Numbered from the stretch's first letter, positions 9,145 to 17,722 are shown. The stretch: 64,000 nucleotides of DNA from Microterricola gilva (GCF_004217495.1 NZ_SHLC01000001.1:248001-312000), one strand, 5' to 3'. Program-made: numbers and translations. The notes: generated from the letters alone by a model not told the origin.

Positions 9145-10719
9145 TCAGGCCAGTTGGCCTGTTTCGGCGCTCGCCGCGGCCAGCACGCGACCGCTCTGCA
9201 CGAGCTCCACGACCGCCTCGATCTCGGGGGAGAGGTAGCGGTCCTGGCCCGGGCCGCCCGACGCCTCGTTCACCATCCGCATCACGGCGCCCGTCGCAAC
9301 GCCCGGCTGCAGTGGCGCGCGCAGGGCGAGCCCGCGGGCCGCCGTGAGCAGCTCAATCGCGAGCACCCGGCCGAGGCCGTCGATCGAGCGGCGCAGCTTC
9401 CTGGCGGCGGCCCAGCCCATCGACACGTGGTCCTCCTGCATGGCCGAGCTCGGGATGGAGTCGACGGATGCCGGGGCCGCCAGTCGCTTCATCTCGCTCA
9501 CGATGCCCGCGGCGGTGTACTGGGCGATCATCAGCCCCGAGTCGACGCCGACCTCGTGCGCGAGGAACGGCGGCAGGCCCTGGTTGCGCGAACGGTCGAG
9601 GAAGCGGTCGGTGCGGCGCTCGCTCATGCTCGCGACATCGGCGGCGGCGATGGCGAGGAAGTCGAGCACGTAGCCGACCGGTGCGCCGTGGAAGTTGCCG
9701 TTGGACTCGACGCGACCGTCGAGCGTGAGCACCGGGTTGTCGACGGCGCTGGCCAGCTCGGCGAGCGCGACGTTCGTGGCGTGCGCGACGGTGTCACGGG
9801 CTGCGCCGTGCACGATCGGGGCGCAGCGCAGCGAGTAGGCGTCCTGCACGCGCTGGTCCTCCGGCCCGGCGTGGCTGGCCACGATCGGGGAGCCGGCGAG
9901 GATCGCGCGGAAGTTCGCGGCGGCCAGAGCCTGCCCGGCCTGAGGCCGGAGCTTGTGCAGGTCGGCGGCGAACACGGCATCCGTGCCCATCAGGCCCTCG
10001 ACGCTCATCGAGGCGGCGATGTCGGCCGTCCGCAGCAGCGCGGTGAGGTCGTGGATGGCGAGCGAGAGCATTCCGAGCATGCCGTCGGTGCCGTTGATGA
10101 GGGCGAGGCCCTCCTTCTCGCCGAGCTGCAGCGGGGTGATGCCGGCGGCGGCCAGGGCGGATGCCGCGCTCAGCTTGTCGCCGTCGACCCGCACCTCGCC
10201 CTCGCCCATCGCCACGAGCGCGCAGTGCGCAAGCGGGGCGAGGTCGCCGGAGCAGCCGAGCGAGCCGTACTCCCGCACGACCGGGGTGATGCCGGCGTTC
10301 AGGATTGCCGCGTAGGTCTCCGCCGTCTCGCGGCGCACGCCGGTGCGCCCCGTCATCAGGGTGCTGAGGCGCAGCAGCATGAGGGAGCGCACGACCTCGC
10401 GCTCGACCTCCGCGCCGGATCCGGCGGCGTGGGAGCGCACGAGGCTGGCCTGCAGCTGGGCGCGGCGGTCCGACTCGATGTACGTGGTGGCGAGCGCCCC
10501 GAACCCGGTGGAGATGCCGTAGTGCGCTGCGGGGTCGGCGGCGAGACCGTCGATGATGGTGCGGCTGGCCGCGACGGCATCCAGCGCGGCCGGGTCGAGC
10601 ACGATGTGTGCGTCGTGGCGGGCGACGGCCACGACCTCGGCGATGCTGAGCGGCCCCTGGCCGACGGTGACGGGTGCTGTGGTCGTGCCGACTGCTGCGG
10701 ATGGCGCTGAAATGCTCAT
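9145..10719 (-). CDS. hutH: Histidine ammonia-lyase
   Basis: MIO-type ammonia-lyase of 524 residues that deaminates L-histidine to urocanate, the entry step of the pathway. YGISTGFG (67-74) has the catalytic Tyr67, and GSLGCSGDLAPLAH (152-165) contains the cofactor-forming tripeptide. That tripeptide is Cys156-Ser157-Gly158 where most HutH enzymes have Ala-Ser-Gly. Other conserved regions (N-F-H-G-A-P, Q-E-D-H-V-S-M) are intact. Start ATG 10719 is the first plausible codon; the long upstream frame is not conserved. It has its own promoter region with a HutR-like palindrome 54 bp upstream, apart from the other hut genes. Confidence 0.95.
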   Translation of the reverse strand: MSISAPSAAVGTTTAPVTVGQGPLSIAEVVAVARHDAHIVLDPAALDAVAASRTIIDGLAADPAAHYGISTGFGALATTYIESDRRAQLQASLVRSHAAGSGAEVEREVVRSLMLLRLSTLMTGRTGVRRETAETYAAILNAGITPVVREYGSLGCSGDLAPLAHCALVAMGEGEVRVDGDKLSAASALAAAGITPLQLGEKEGLALINGTDGMLGMLSLAIHDLTALLRTADIAASMSVEGLMGTDAVFAADLHKLRPQAGQALAAANFRAILAGSPIVASHAGPEDQRVQDAYSLRCAPIVHGAARDTVAHATNVALAELASAVDNPVLTLDGRVESNGNFHGAPVGYVLDFLAIAAADVASMSERRTDRFLDRSRNQGLPPFLAHEVGVDSGLMIAQYTAAGIVSEMKRLAAPASVDSIPSSAMQEDHVSMGWAAARKLRRSIDGLGRVLAIELLTAARGLALRAPLQPGVATGAVMRMVNEASGGPGQDRYLSPEIEAVVELVQSGRVLAAASAETGQLA

Positions 10720-10773
10720 GAGTCCAGTGCACAGCACGCGAGGGCGATCGGCAATCCACGGCGCCCCGTTGCC

Positions 10774-10789
10774 GTCTGGAATGCCAGAC
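10774..10789. promoter_or_regulatory. HutR operator upstream of hutH
   Basis: GTCTGGAATGCCAGAC is one base from the perfect palindrome and the best of the three hut sites. Flanking CGCCCCGT and ACGGGGCG extend the symmetry, giving a hairpin that could also end transcription from the DedA gene upstream. Confidence 0.8.
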
Positions 10790-10811
10790 GACGGGGCGGA
10801 TGCTGGCGAGC

Positions 10812-11465
10812 TCAGGCGACGGGTTGCTCGCACGGTGCTGCGTGCTGCGCGGCTGCCGCTTCGCGCCTCCGGGCAACGGCCGTCGTCAGCCGGTCGATGA
10901 CCAGGCCGAGCCCGAGGGCGATGACGACGCCGATGGCGGCCCCGAGGAGCGGCTGCTCCTTCACCCAGTGCCCGGCGAGCACTCCGATCAGCACGGAGTA
11001 GACGGCCCAGCACGTCCCGGCCAGCACGGTCAGCGGCCAGAATCGGCGGTGGGAGAACCCGGTCGCCCCCGCCGTCATGTTCACCGCAATGCGGCCGACC
11101 GGGATGTAGCGGGCGACGAGCAGCATGCTGGCGGCGCTGCGGCTGAGCCCCCTGTCCGCCCAGTCGAGCGCGGAGACGGCCCTGGCGTGCCGCATCCACC
11201 TGAACCGGTTCGTGCCGACCCTGCGGCCGAGCCAGTACGCGATGTTGTCGCCGACCGCCGCGCCGATGGCGGCAAGCACGACGATCAGAACCGGGTTCGG
11301 GGCGCCGGTGCTCACACCGACGGCGGCCGCGACGACGACGATGCTCTCGCTGGGCACGGGAGGGAAGAAGCCGTCGATCACGACGATCGCGAAGACCACC
11401 AGGTAGACGAAAGGCGAGCTCACCGTCGCGAGCAGGAAGTCTGTGAGCAGGTCCATGGGTGACAT
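10812..11465 (-). CDS. DedA-family membrane protein
   Basis: Integral membrane protein of 217 residues in the DedA/SNARE-associated family. Family marks are IDGFFPPVPSE near the first segment, GDNIAYWLGRRVG, and the re-entrant loop region L-V-A-R-Y-I-P-V-G-R-I-A-V-N-M-T-A-G. About four to five hydrophobic segments are visible. DedA proteins take part in envelope and proton-motive-force homeostasis, some as undecaprenyl-phosphate flippases; the role here is unproven. ATG 11465 is used, although a TTG sits just before it and ATG 11456 is also possible; none has a clear Shine-Dalgarno. It reads toward hutH, 92 bp away, but the operator in between suggests separate control. Confidence 0.85.
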   Translation of the reverse strand: MSPMDLLTDFLLATVSSPFVYLVVFAIVVIDGFFPPVPSESIVVVAAAVGVSTGAPNPVLIVVLAAIGAAVGDNIAYWLGRRVGTNRFRWMRHARAVSALDWADRGLSRSAASMLLVARYIPVGRIAVNMTAGATGFSHRRFWPLTVLAGTCWAVYSVLIGVLAGHWVKEQPLLGAAIGVVIALGLGLVIDRLTTAVARRREAAAAQHAAPCEQPVA

Positions 11466-11509
11466 CAATTCGAGTCGGATGACGGAGGGGAAATCGGGGC
11501 ATTCTCAGG

Positions 11510-12955
11510 CTAGGAATCGGCCAGTGCGCGGGCATCGCCCGCAGGTCGTGCCTGCGTCATCCGTGTGGATGACGTTGTCGTAGGCCGAGCGGCCCACCCG
11601 GCTCGGAGCGCAGCGCCGATGCGGCCGCTGCCGAGCAGCGCAATGCCCAGCATCGTCAGGGCCGCGGTGGCCGGCAGCGGTCCGAACCCGGCGATCAGCA
11701 CGACCGCGACACCGCCGGCCCCGAGCAGCGCGTCGAGCGCGACGGAACGGGACGTCGGCAGGGCGGCGCTGCCGCTGCGCCGGCCACGCTCGAAGCGGGC
11801 GAAGAGCGAGACAGCAGGGGCCACCGCGACGCCGACGAGGAGCAGCCACATCGCCCTGCTGCTCCACCACTCGGCGCTGAGCGGCTCTGGCAGGGCGATC
11901 CCCGTTGCCGCGTTGACGATCAGCAGAGCCGCCGCCAGGGCAATGAGCACCGGCATGTGCCAGATGTAGACGGTCATGCCCCGCTTGCCGAGCCCGTCGA
12001 TCGCGCGCCGCACGCGTTCGCGCTCGGCCAGAACGGAGATGCGGCCGCGCAGCAGCGAGAACACCATCAGCTGGGCGGCGCCGAGCAGCACCAGGCAGAC
12101 GGTCGGCGGGTTGAGGTTCACGAACATGTCCGCCGGGTACGGCCCGGCCGTGAGGGCGAGCAGCGCGGTGATGGCGGCGACGATCACCCCGGCCTTGGCG
12201 CGAGGCGCGAGCGTATCGACGAGGCCGTCTGCGAGCCAGAATCCGAACTGCTGCACCAGCAGCCAGACGAACAGCAGGTTGAGGAAGCCGATCGCCTCGA
12301 CGCCGCTGCTCATGCGCGCGACGTCAACGGCCACGACGGCGGCCAGCAGGAGCCCCGGGGCGGCGACCCTGGCGCGTTCGTGTGCGGCGACCATGAGCGG
12401 GACGAGCGCGGAGCAGAGGATGTAGACACCGAGGAACCAGAGCGGCTGCCCGATGCGGAACCCGGCGGTCGCCACGAGCTCGGCCGGCATGCCGACCATG
12501 GCCAGGCCGAGCAGCACAGCGCCGACGACCGCGACGAGTGCGAGTGCCGGCCGCACCAGGCGATCGATCCGGCCGCGCACATACGACGCCGGGGAGACCC
12601 CACGGGCGCGCAGCCCGCGCCACTGGGTGATGCTCGCGAAGCCGCCGATGACGAAGAAGAGCGGCATGACCTGCACGATCCAGCTGACCGGAGCGAACCA
12701 GGCCTGGTGCTCGAGCGCGTTCTGCAGAACGGGGCCGCCGGCGCCGACGCTGACGCCGACCATCATCGCGTGCAGGGCGACGACGGCCACGAGCAGCACC
12801 GCCCGCACCGCATCGACGCTCGCGTCTCGGCCACTTCGAACTCGTGCGGTGACGTCGCGCCCGGCGAGCACGGCGCCGTTGGGGCCGGATGCCGCGGCGC
12901 CCCCGGCCCGCGGCTGCGGCGTTGTGCCGCTCGGTCGTTCTGGCGCGATCGTCAC
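11510..12955 (-). CDS. Membrane acyltransferase (acyltransferase-3 family)
   Basis: Polytopic protein of 481 residues with about ten membrane segments. The start region SVDAVRAVLLVAVVALHAMM carries the conserved His after the first helix, and MPLFFVIGGF is the family's second motif. Acyltransferase-3 proteins O-acylate sugars or lipids at the cell surface; the substrate is not deducible. Start is GTG 12955 with AAGGGG eight bases upstream. The 121-bp space after the response-regulator gene holds a perfect 18-bp palindrome, so the two-component system just upstream may control this gene. The N-terminal 40 residues are Ala/Gly/Pro-rich and probably disordered. Confidence 0.8.
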   Translation of the reverse strand: MTIAPERPSGTTPQPRAGGAAASGPNGAVLAGRDVTARVRSGRDASVDAVRAVLLVAVVALHAMMVGVSVGAGGPVLQNALEHQAWFAPVSWIVQVMPLFFVIGGFASITQWRGLRARGVSPASYVRGRIDRLVRPALALVAVVGAVLLGLAMVGMPAELVATAGFRIGQPLWFLGVYILCSALVPLMVAAHERARVAAPGLLLAAVVAVDVARMSSGVEAIGFLNLLFVWLLVQQFGFWLADGLVDTLAPRAKAGVIVAAITALLALTAGPYPADMFVNLNPPTVCLVLLGAAQLMVFSLLRGRISVLAERERVRRAIDGLGKRGMTVYIWHMPVLIALAAALLIVNAATGIALPEPLSAEWWSSRAMWLLLVGVAVAPAVSLFARFERGRRSGSAALPTSRSVALDALLGAGGVAVVLIAGFGPLPATAALTMLGIALLGSGRIGAALRAGWAARPTTTSSTRMTQARPAGDARALADS

Positions 12956-13023
12956 GATGAATCCCCTTGTCAGGGCGGCGCTTCCGCCCGTGACGGCAGG
13001 CTAAGGAGACGGTGTGCGCGCCG

Positions 13024-13067
13024 GCATCACCCCGCGGAGCCGTTCGTTGCCCCTACCGCGGTAGGGG
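13024..13067. promoter_or_regulatory. Palindrome-containing element upstream of the acyltransferase gene
   Basis: CCCCTACCGCGGTAGGGG (13050-13067) is a perfect 18-bp palindrome. The adjoining GCATCACCC-N-GCGGAG-N2-GTTC (13024-13045) is nearly repeated upstream of the histidine-kinase gene at 15113. Candidate binding region of the response regulator encoded at 13076. Confidence 0.55.
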
Positions 13068-13075
13068 TCGGGCGG

Positions 13076-13771
13076 CTAGGCGCCAGGCGCGGAGGGGGAG
13101 CCGCCGCCCGGCTGCACCAGGGCGACGTCGTAGGCGAAGACCACGGCCTGCACCCGGTCGCGCAGGTTCAGCTTGCCGAGCACCTTGCTGACGTGGGTCT
13201 TGACGGTCTGCTCCGCGATGAACAGCGCCGCCGCGATCTCGGTGTTCGAGAGTCCGCGGCCGACGAAGGTCAACACCTCGATCTCGCGCTCGGTGAGCCC
13301 GGAGAGCAGGGCGGCGTCGGTGCGCGGCGGAGGGCCGGAGCGGGCGAAGTCCTCGATCAGGCGCCTGGTCACACTGGGGGCCAGCAGGGCGTCTCCGCCG
13401 GCCACGATGCGCACGGCCGCGATGAGGTCCTCCGGCAGCGCATCCTTCAGCAGGAATCCGCTCGCGCCGGCACGCAGCGCCTCGTAGACGTAGTCGTCGA
13501 TGTCGAAGGTCGTCAGCATGAGCACGTGCGGAACATAGTCGCTGCTGCGCGGCGGAGTCTGCAACGCCCTGGTGGCTTCGAGACCGTTCATGACCGGCAT
13601 CCGCACGTCCATCACGACCACGTCGGGGCGCAGCTCGTGGGCGAGGTCAACGGCCTCGCGGCCGTTGGCGGCCTGGCCGAGCACGGTGATGTCCGGCTGG
13701 GAGTCGAGCACTGCGGCGAAGCCGGCGCGCACCATCGCCTGGTCATCGACGACGAGAACTGTGATCGTCAC
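13076..13771 (-). CDS. NarL/LuxR-family response regulator
   Basis: Response regulator of 231 residues. The receiver domain (1-120) has VVDDQ, the phospho-acceptor Asp55 in VVVMDVRMP, and the Lys of FLLKDA. The C-terminal LuxR-type helix-turn-helix (about 150-215) has LTEREIEVLTFVGRGLSNTEIA and VKTHVSKVLGKL. It overlaps the kinase gene by four bases (ATGA), so the two are co-translated and form a pair. Signal unknown. Likely targets are its own operon and the acyltransferase gene, given the shared upstream element. Confidence 0.93.
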   Translation of the reverse strand: MTITVLVVDDQAMVRAGFAAVLDSQPDITVLGQAANGREAVDLAHELRPDVVVMDVRMPVMNGLEATRALQTPPRSSDYVPHVLMLTTFDIDDYVYEALRAGASGFLLKDALPEDLIAAVRIVAGGDALLAPSVTRRLIEDFARSGPPPRTDAALLSGLTEREIEVLTFVGRGLSNTEIAAALFIAEQTVKTHVSKVLGKLNLRDRVQAVVFAYDVALVQPGGGSPSAPGA

Positions 13772-15078
13772 GGCCGCGCCGCCCCTTTCCTGTCGTCACT
13801 CACCGCTGCCCCGTTGGGTGCGGATGCCGCGATCGGCAGCGTCGCGAGCACGCGGTATCCGCCATCGGCCGTCGGGCCGGCGTGCAGCTCCCCACCCAGC
13901 ATGGTGCACCGTTCGCGCATGCCGATCAGGCCATGCCCACCGCTCGGTGGCCGGGAACCCCCTCGAGCGCCGGCGGGCGGTGCGGCGTTCTCGACGCTGA
14001 GCACGATGGCGCCGTCGATCAACTCGGCGCGCACGACGGCGGGGGCGCCTGGGGCGTGCCGCACGACGTTGCTGAGCGACTCCTGCGCGATGCGGTAGGC
14101 CGCGGTGCCGGCGAGCCCGTCGTCCGGCAGCTCCGGCGCGATGTCGATCGCGACCGCGACGCCCGCGCGCTCGATCGAGGGCAGGAGCTCGGCGATCTGC
14201 CGGATTCCTGGCTGCGGCATCGCCTCGCGCTGGGTGTCCTCGCTGCGCAGCACGCCGAGGAGCTGGCGCATCTCCTGCATGGCCGCACGGGCCGATGCGG
14301 CGATCTCGCCGAACTCGGTCCTGGCCGCATCGTCGAGCTCCGGCAGCCGGTACGGGGCACTGGACGCCTGCACCTGGATCACCGACATGCTGTGGGCGAC
14401 GACGTCGTGCAGCTCGCGAGCGATGCGGTTGCGCTCCTCGACGAGTACCCGGCGCTGCTGCTCCGCGGCGCTCTGCTGTCGCTCGATGGCGAGCTCCCCG
14501 CGCATCCGCATGCTCTGGGCGAGGAGTCGGGCCAGGAGCAGCGCGAAGGCGCTGATCGCCGTCGTCGTGACCACGTTGGCCACGATTCCCTCGACCGTGG
14601 CGACCTTGCTCTCGCCTGCGCCGGAGTACAGCAGAATCTGCAGGGAGGTCGCGGCGGCGATGGCCCAGGCGGCGACGCCGATCACGATCGGGCGGAGCAG
14701 CCCGAGCACCACAAGCATGCCGCAGAGCGTGAGCAACCCGGGCACGGCGAGGGGCCACGGCACGCCGGGAGCGACGGTGCCGAACGCGATGAACAGCGAC
14801 GTGCCGGCGACCCAGCTCGCGATCGACCACTGCGGCGCGATGATGGCCAGCGGGATGCTGCCGCTCTGCAGGATGCCGACTGCGAAAGCGGCGAGAACCG
14901 GAAGCTTGTAGATCGTGGCCGAGAGCGGAACACCGACGCAGAAGAGCACGATCGCGAGCGCGCAGGAGGCCACCCAGAGCAGGAATCGTTCTTGCTCGGG
15001 GGTTCGCGGCATTCGCGGCGCTCTCAGCGGCCGCGGTGCGCGCGGCGTCGCCGGCTGTCGTGGGTGTCGTGCCATCAT
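13768..15078 (-). CDS. Sensor histidine kinase (HisKA_3 type)
   Basis: Kinase of 436 residues with four to five membrane helices in residues 33-185, a HisKA_3 dimerisation domain with ERNRIARELHDVVAHSMS (His224 phospho-acceptor), and a HATPase domain whose G-box reads GGHGLIGMRER. No large extracellular sensor domain is visible, so it probably senses within the membrane or through a partner, as DesK/LiaS-like kinases do. Two ATGs (15078, 15075) start the frame. It is the first gene of a kinase-regulator operon. Confidence 0.92.
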   Translation of the reverse strand: MMARHPRQPATPRAPRPLRAPRMPRTPEQERFLLWVASCALAIVLFCVGVPLSATIYKLPVLAAFAVGILQSGSIPLAIIAPQWSIASWVAGTSLFIAFGTVAPGVPWPLAVPGLLTLCGMLVVLGLLRPIVIGVAAWAIAAATSLQILLYSGAGESKVATVEGIVANVVTTTAISAFALLLARLLAQSMRMRGELAIERQQSAAEQQRRVLVEERNRIARELHDVVAHSMSVIQVQASSAPYRLPELDDAARTEFGEIAASARAAMQEMRQLLGVLRSEDTQREAMPQPGIRQIAELLPSIERAGVAVAIDIAPELPDDGLAGTAAYRIAQESLSNVVRHAPGAPAVVRAELIDGAIVLSVENAAPPAGARGGSRPPSGGHGLIGMRERCTMLGGELHAGPTADGGYRVLATLPIAASAPNGAAVSDDRKGAARP

Positions 15079-15112
15079 CGTGCTGCAACTCTGACACGGC
15101 GTGGCGGGGCCC

Positions 15113-15152
15113 GCATCACCCGGCGGAGTGGTTCCGCCCCGTACCGGCGTAC
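15113..15152. promoter_or_regulatory. Element upstream of the kinase operon resembling 13024-13067
   Basis: GCATCACCCGGCGGAGTGGTTC matches 19 of the corresponding bases at 13024, written here as GCATCACCC then GCGGAG then GTTC, and is followed by the imperfect palindrome GTACCGGCGTAC where the other copy has CTACCGCGGTAG. Position before the kinase start suggests autoregulation. Confidence 0.45.
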
Positions 15153-15165
15153 TGTCTGCGGACCG

Positions 15166-15738
15166 TCAGCTGCGCGGGGCCAGCCAGCGGCGCAGCAGCC
15201 TCGTCACGGTCGGCAGCATGACGTACGTCATGATCGGCGTCAGGCAGAGCGTCGTGATGAGCACGCGGAGCACGGTCGGCAAGCCGTCCCAGCCGGGCAC
15301 CAGCCACGCGACGAGGTAGGCGAAGGCGACGTTGAGGGGGAAGAAGCCGAGCCAGATGGTGACCGCCTGCTTCCAGCGCGGCGGAACGGGGGAGCCGGTG
15401 CCGGCGTGCTCGACCGTGATGGCGGTCGGCTCGTCGAACCAGCCCTCGATCCCGGTGCGGCGCTCGGTCTTCTGCTCGTGCACGAAGCCGCTGCCGGTCT
15501 CGAGCCACCAGGCGCGCTCCGGTGATTGCTCCCAGTGCAGCAGGGCAGCGGCATCCGCGAATCGGTAGAGGATGTGCCAGCGGGTGCGGTCGGAACCGGA
15601 GCGGACCCAGCCGGATCCGAGGAAGCCGGGGTAGGTCGTGGCGAGGTTGATGCCGGTCTGCATCCAGGCCGTTGCCTCGGTGATGCGCGCCGGGTCGACG
15701 GTGCGCTCGATCGAGACGGTGATGGGGGTGTTGTCCAT
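15166..15738 (-). CDS. Antibiotic-biosynthesis-monooxygenase-like domain with two membrane helices
   Basis: Protein of 190 residues. Residues 1-105 form a ferredoxin-like ABM domain (VSIERTVDPARITEATAWMQ, then G-F-L-G-S-G-W-V-R, WHILYRF), a fold seen in small cofactor-free monooxygenases and heme-degrading proteins. Residues about 125-180 hold two hydrophobic helices (AVTIWLGFFPLNVAFAYLVAW and VLRVLITTLCLTPIMTYV). This ABM-plus-membrane form occurs in many bacteria and has no firm function. Start ATG 15738. It is on the same strand as the MarR gene but separated by a stem-loop. Confidence 0.75.
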   Translation of the reverse strand: MDNTPITVSIERTVDPARITEATAWMQTGINLATTYPGFLGSGWVRSGSDRTRWHILYRFADAAALLHWEQSPERAWWLETGSGFVHEQKTERRTGIEGWFDEPTAITVEHAGTGSPVPPRWKQAVTIWLGFFPLNVAFAYLVAWLVPGWDGLPTVLRVLITTLCLTPIMTYVMLPTVTRLLRRWLAPRS

Positions 15739-15754
15739 AGTTCTAAGCCAAGCG

Positions 15755-15770
15755 CACCGAGCTTTCGGTG
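15755..15770 (-). terminator. Stem-loop between the MarR and ABM genes
   Basis: CACCGA-GCTT-TCGGTG forms a 6-bp perfect stem, 42 bp past the MarR stop on the minus strand. Confidence 0.4.
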
Positions 15771-15811
15771 ATGTGTCGTGGTGGTCGTGGTGATGCGTGC
15801 GGCGGCGCGCG

Positions 15812-16288
15812 TCAGGCGGGGACGGGCTCCGCCGCGGGTGCGAGTGCGGGGTAGAGCGCGTCGAGGGCGTCGACGAGCGGAGCGAGCTCCGGCACCTGCT
15901 TCGCCTGCTCGATGGCCTCGTGCAGCGTCGCGTCGTGAGTGGGGCGGGCCTGCTCGAGCACGGCGTCGCCGGCGGCCGTGAGCTCCGTGTAGATGCCGCG
16001 GCGGTCGTCGACGCACAGGATGCGGGTGAGCAGGCCGCGGTCCTCGAGTCGGGTGACGAGGCGGGTGGTCGCGCTGCTGGAGAGTGCGGTCGCGCGCGCG
16101 AGCTGCTGCATGCGCATGTGCCAGCCGTGTTGGCGGCTGAGCGCGTCGAGAACGGTGTACTCGACGACGGAGAGCCCGTGCTCATTCTGCAGCGCCTTCT
16201 CCAGCGCTGACTCGATGATCCCGTGCACGGCGGCGAGCGCGCGCCAACCCTGGGCGCGGATCTCTACTGCGTCGTCGGCGATTCCCAT
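15812..16288 (-). CDS. MarR-family transcriptional regulator
   Basis: Winged-helix regulator of 158 residues: SVVEYTVLDALSRQHGWHMRMQQLARATALSSSATTRLVTRLEDRGLL is the recognition region (about 40-88; quoted only to mark its extent, key part S-S-A-T-T-R-L-V), then the wing D-D-R-R-G. Start ATG 16288 follows GGAGGGAG by seven bases. It diverges from an MFS exporter gene; this pairing and the inverted repeats between them point to repression of the exporter and of itself, relieved by a small ligand. Ligand unknown. Confidence 0.9.
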   Translation of the reverse strand: MGIADDAVEIRAQGWRALAAVHGIIESALEKALQNEHGLSVVEYTVLDALSRQHGWHMRMQQLARATALSSSATTRLVTRLEDRGLLTRILCVDDRRGIYTELTAAGDAVLEQARPTHDATLHEAIEQAKQVPELAPLVDALDALYPALAPAAEPVPA

Positions 16289-16377
16289 GGGCGTGCTCCC
16301 TCCGTGTCCGTTCGTACTGCCTGCGGCAACTATAGCAGCTTGCGCCGATAGAAAGCGTGTGCAACTATTTATGCAGC

Positions 16378-16412
16378 GCGTGCAATTACTGCGCACGCGG
16401 CTAATTGCACGC
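16378..16412. promoter_or_regulatory. Candidate MarR operator
   Basis: GCGTGCAATTA (16378-16388) and TAATTGCACGC (16402-16412) are a perfect 11-bp inverted repeat with a 13-bp spacer. A related half-site, GTGTGCAACTAT, lies at about 16358-16369, and GGCAACTATAGC at about 16325. All lie in the low-GC gap between the divergent MarR and MFS genes. Confidence 0.7.
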
Positions 16413-16486
16413 GTCACCCGCTGGGCGCGTCGCACCCATCGCAGCGTCATCCGACGCACACTCCCGCCACGTCTTGGAGAAATTGC

Positions 16487-17722
16487 ATGCCCATCGCCCT
16501 CTACGCCCTCGCCATCGGTGGCTTCGGCATCGGCCTCACCGAATTCGTCATCATGGGGCTGCTGCCCGAGGTGGCGGCCGACTTCGCGGTCTCCGAGACC
16601 GCGGCCGGCTACCTCATCTCCGGGTACGCGCTGAGCGTGGCCGTCGGCGCCATCGCGCTCACCGCCGCACTCACCCGGGTCGACCGCAAGAAGGCCCTGC
16701 TCGGCCTGATGGTGCTGTTCATCGTGGGCAACCTCGTGTCGGCGCTCGCGCCCGACTACTCCACGATGATGATCGGCCGCGTGATCGCGGCGCTCTGCCA
16801 CGGCGCGTTCTTCGGCATCGGCGCGGTCGTCGCCGCCCAGCTCGTCGCGCCGACCAAGCGGGCCGCCGCGATCTCGGTGATGTTCGCCGGCCTGACCATC
16901 TCGAACGTGCTCGGGGTGCCCCTCGGCACTCTGCTCGGCCAGGCCGCCGGGTGGCGCTCGACCTTCTGGGCGATCACCGTCATCGGCGTGTTCGCGCTCA
17001 TCGGCATCGCCGCGCTCGTGCCAGCGCGCACCGGGGCGGATGCCGCGGGCAGCCCCGGATCGCTGCTGCACGAGTTCCGCGCATTCCGTAGCCCGCAGGT
17101 GTGGCTCTCCATCGCGATCACCGTTCTCGGCTACGGCGGCATGTTCGGCGGATTCACCTACATCGCCTTCACCCTCACCGAGGTCGGCGGCTTCGCCTCC
17201 TCCGCCGTGCCGTGGCTCCTCATCCTCTTCGGCGCCGGGCTCTTCGTCGGCAACGTCCTCGGCGGCCGGGCGGCCGACCGGAATCTCGGCGTCACCCTCA
17301 TCGTGCTCCTTCTCGTGCTGACCGCCGTGCTCGTCGTCTTCGCGCTGACCGCGGGCAACCAGCTCATGGCGATGATCAGCCTCGTGCTCATGGGCGGCTT
17401 CGGCTTCGCCACGGTGCCGGGGCTCCAGATGCGCGTGATGGCGCACGCAGAGGCCGCGCCGACCCTGGCATCGGGGGCCAACATCGCCGCGTTCAACATC
17501 GGCAACGCGCTCGGCGCCTGGATCGGCGGCCTCACCCTCGCCGCCGGGCTCGGCTACACCTCGCCGCTCTGGGCCGGCGCGGCCGTCACGCTCGGCGGCC
17601 TGCTCGTGCTGCTCATCGCGGTGTTCTCTCGGGGCGGCGAATTCGCCAGGGAGCCCCGCCCGGCCGCCGCTGCAGCCGCCGGCCCCACGTCGCCGACGGC
17701 CGTCGTCGCCGCCCAGTCCTGA
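16487..17722 (+). CDS. MFS efflux transporter (DHA1 type)
   Basis: Major-facilitator protein of 411 residues with 12 predicted helices. Seen: FGIGLTEFVIMGLLPEVAADF in helix 1, the loop-2/3 motif with R-V-D-R-K-K-A-L-L, GRVIAALCHGAFFGIG in helix 4, and a second half beginning about residue 205. These are marks of AraJ/ProP-like DHA1 drug or sugar exporters. The Ala-rich tail is not conserved. It is divergent from the MarR gene and is probably its target. The aldo-keto reductase gene follows 29 bp downstream, so the three may form one response unit. Confidence 0.87.
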   Translation: MPIALYALAIGGFGIGLTEFVIMGLLPEVAADFAVSETAAGYLISGYALSVAVGAIALTAALTRVDRKKALLGLMVLFIVGNLVSALAPDYSTMMIGRVIAALCHGAFFGIGAVVAAQLVAPTKRAAAISVMFAGLTISNVLGVPLGTLLGQAAGWRSTFWAITVIGVFALIGIAALVPARTGADAAGSPGSLLHEFRAFRSPQVWLSIAITVLGYGGMFGGFTYIAFTLTEVGGFASSAVPWLLILFGAGLFVGNVLGGRAADRNLGVTLIVLLLVLTAVLVVFALTAGNQLMAMISLVLMGGFGFATVPGLQMRVMAHAEAAPTLASGANIAAFNIGNALGAWIGGLTLAAGLGYTSPLWAGAAVTLGGLLVLLIAVFSRGGEFAREPRPAAAAAAGPTSPTAVVAAQS

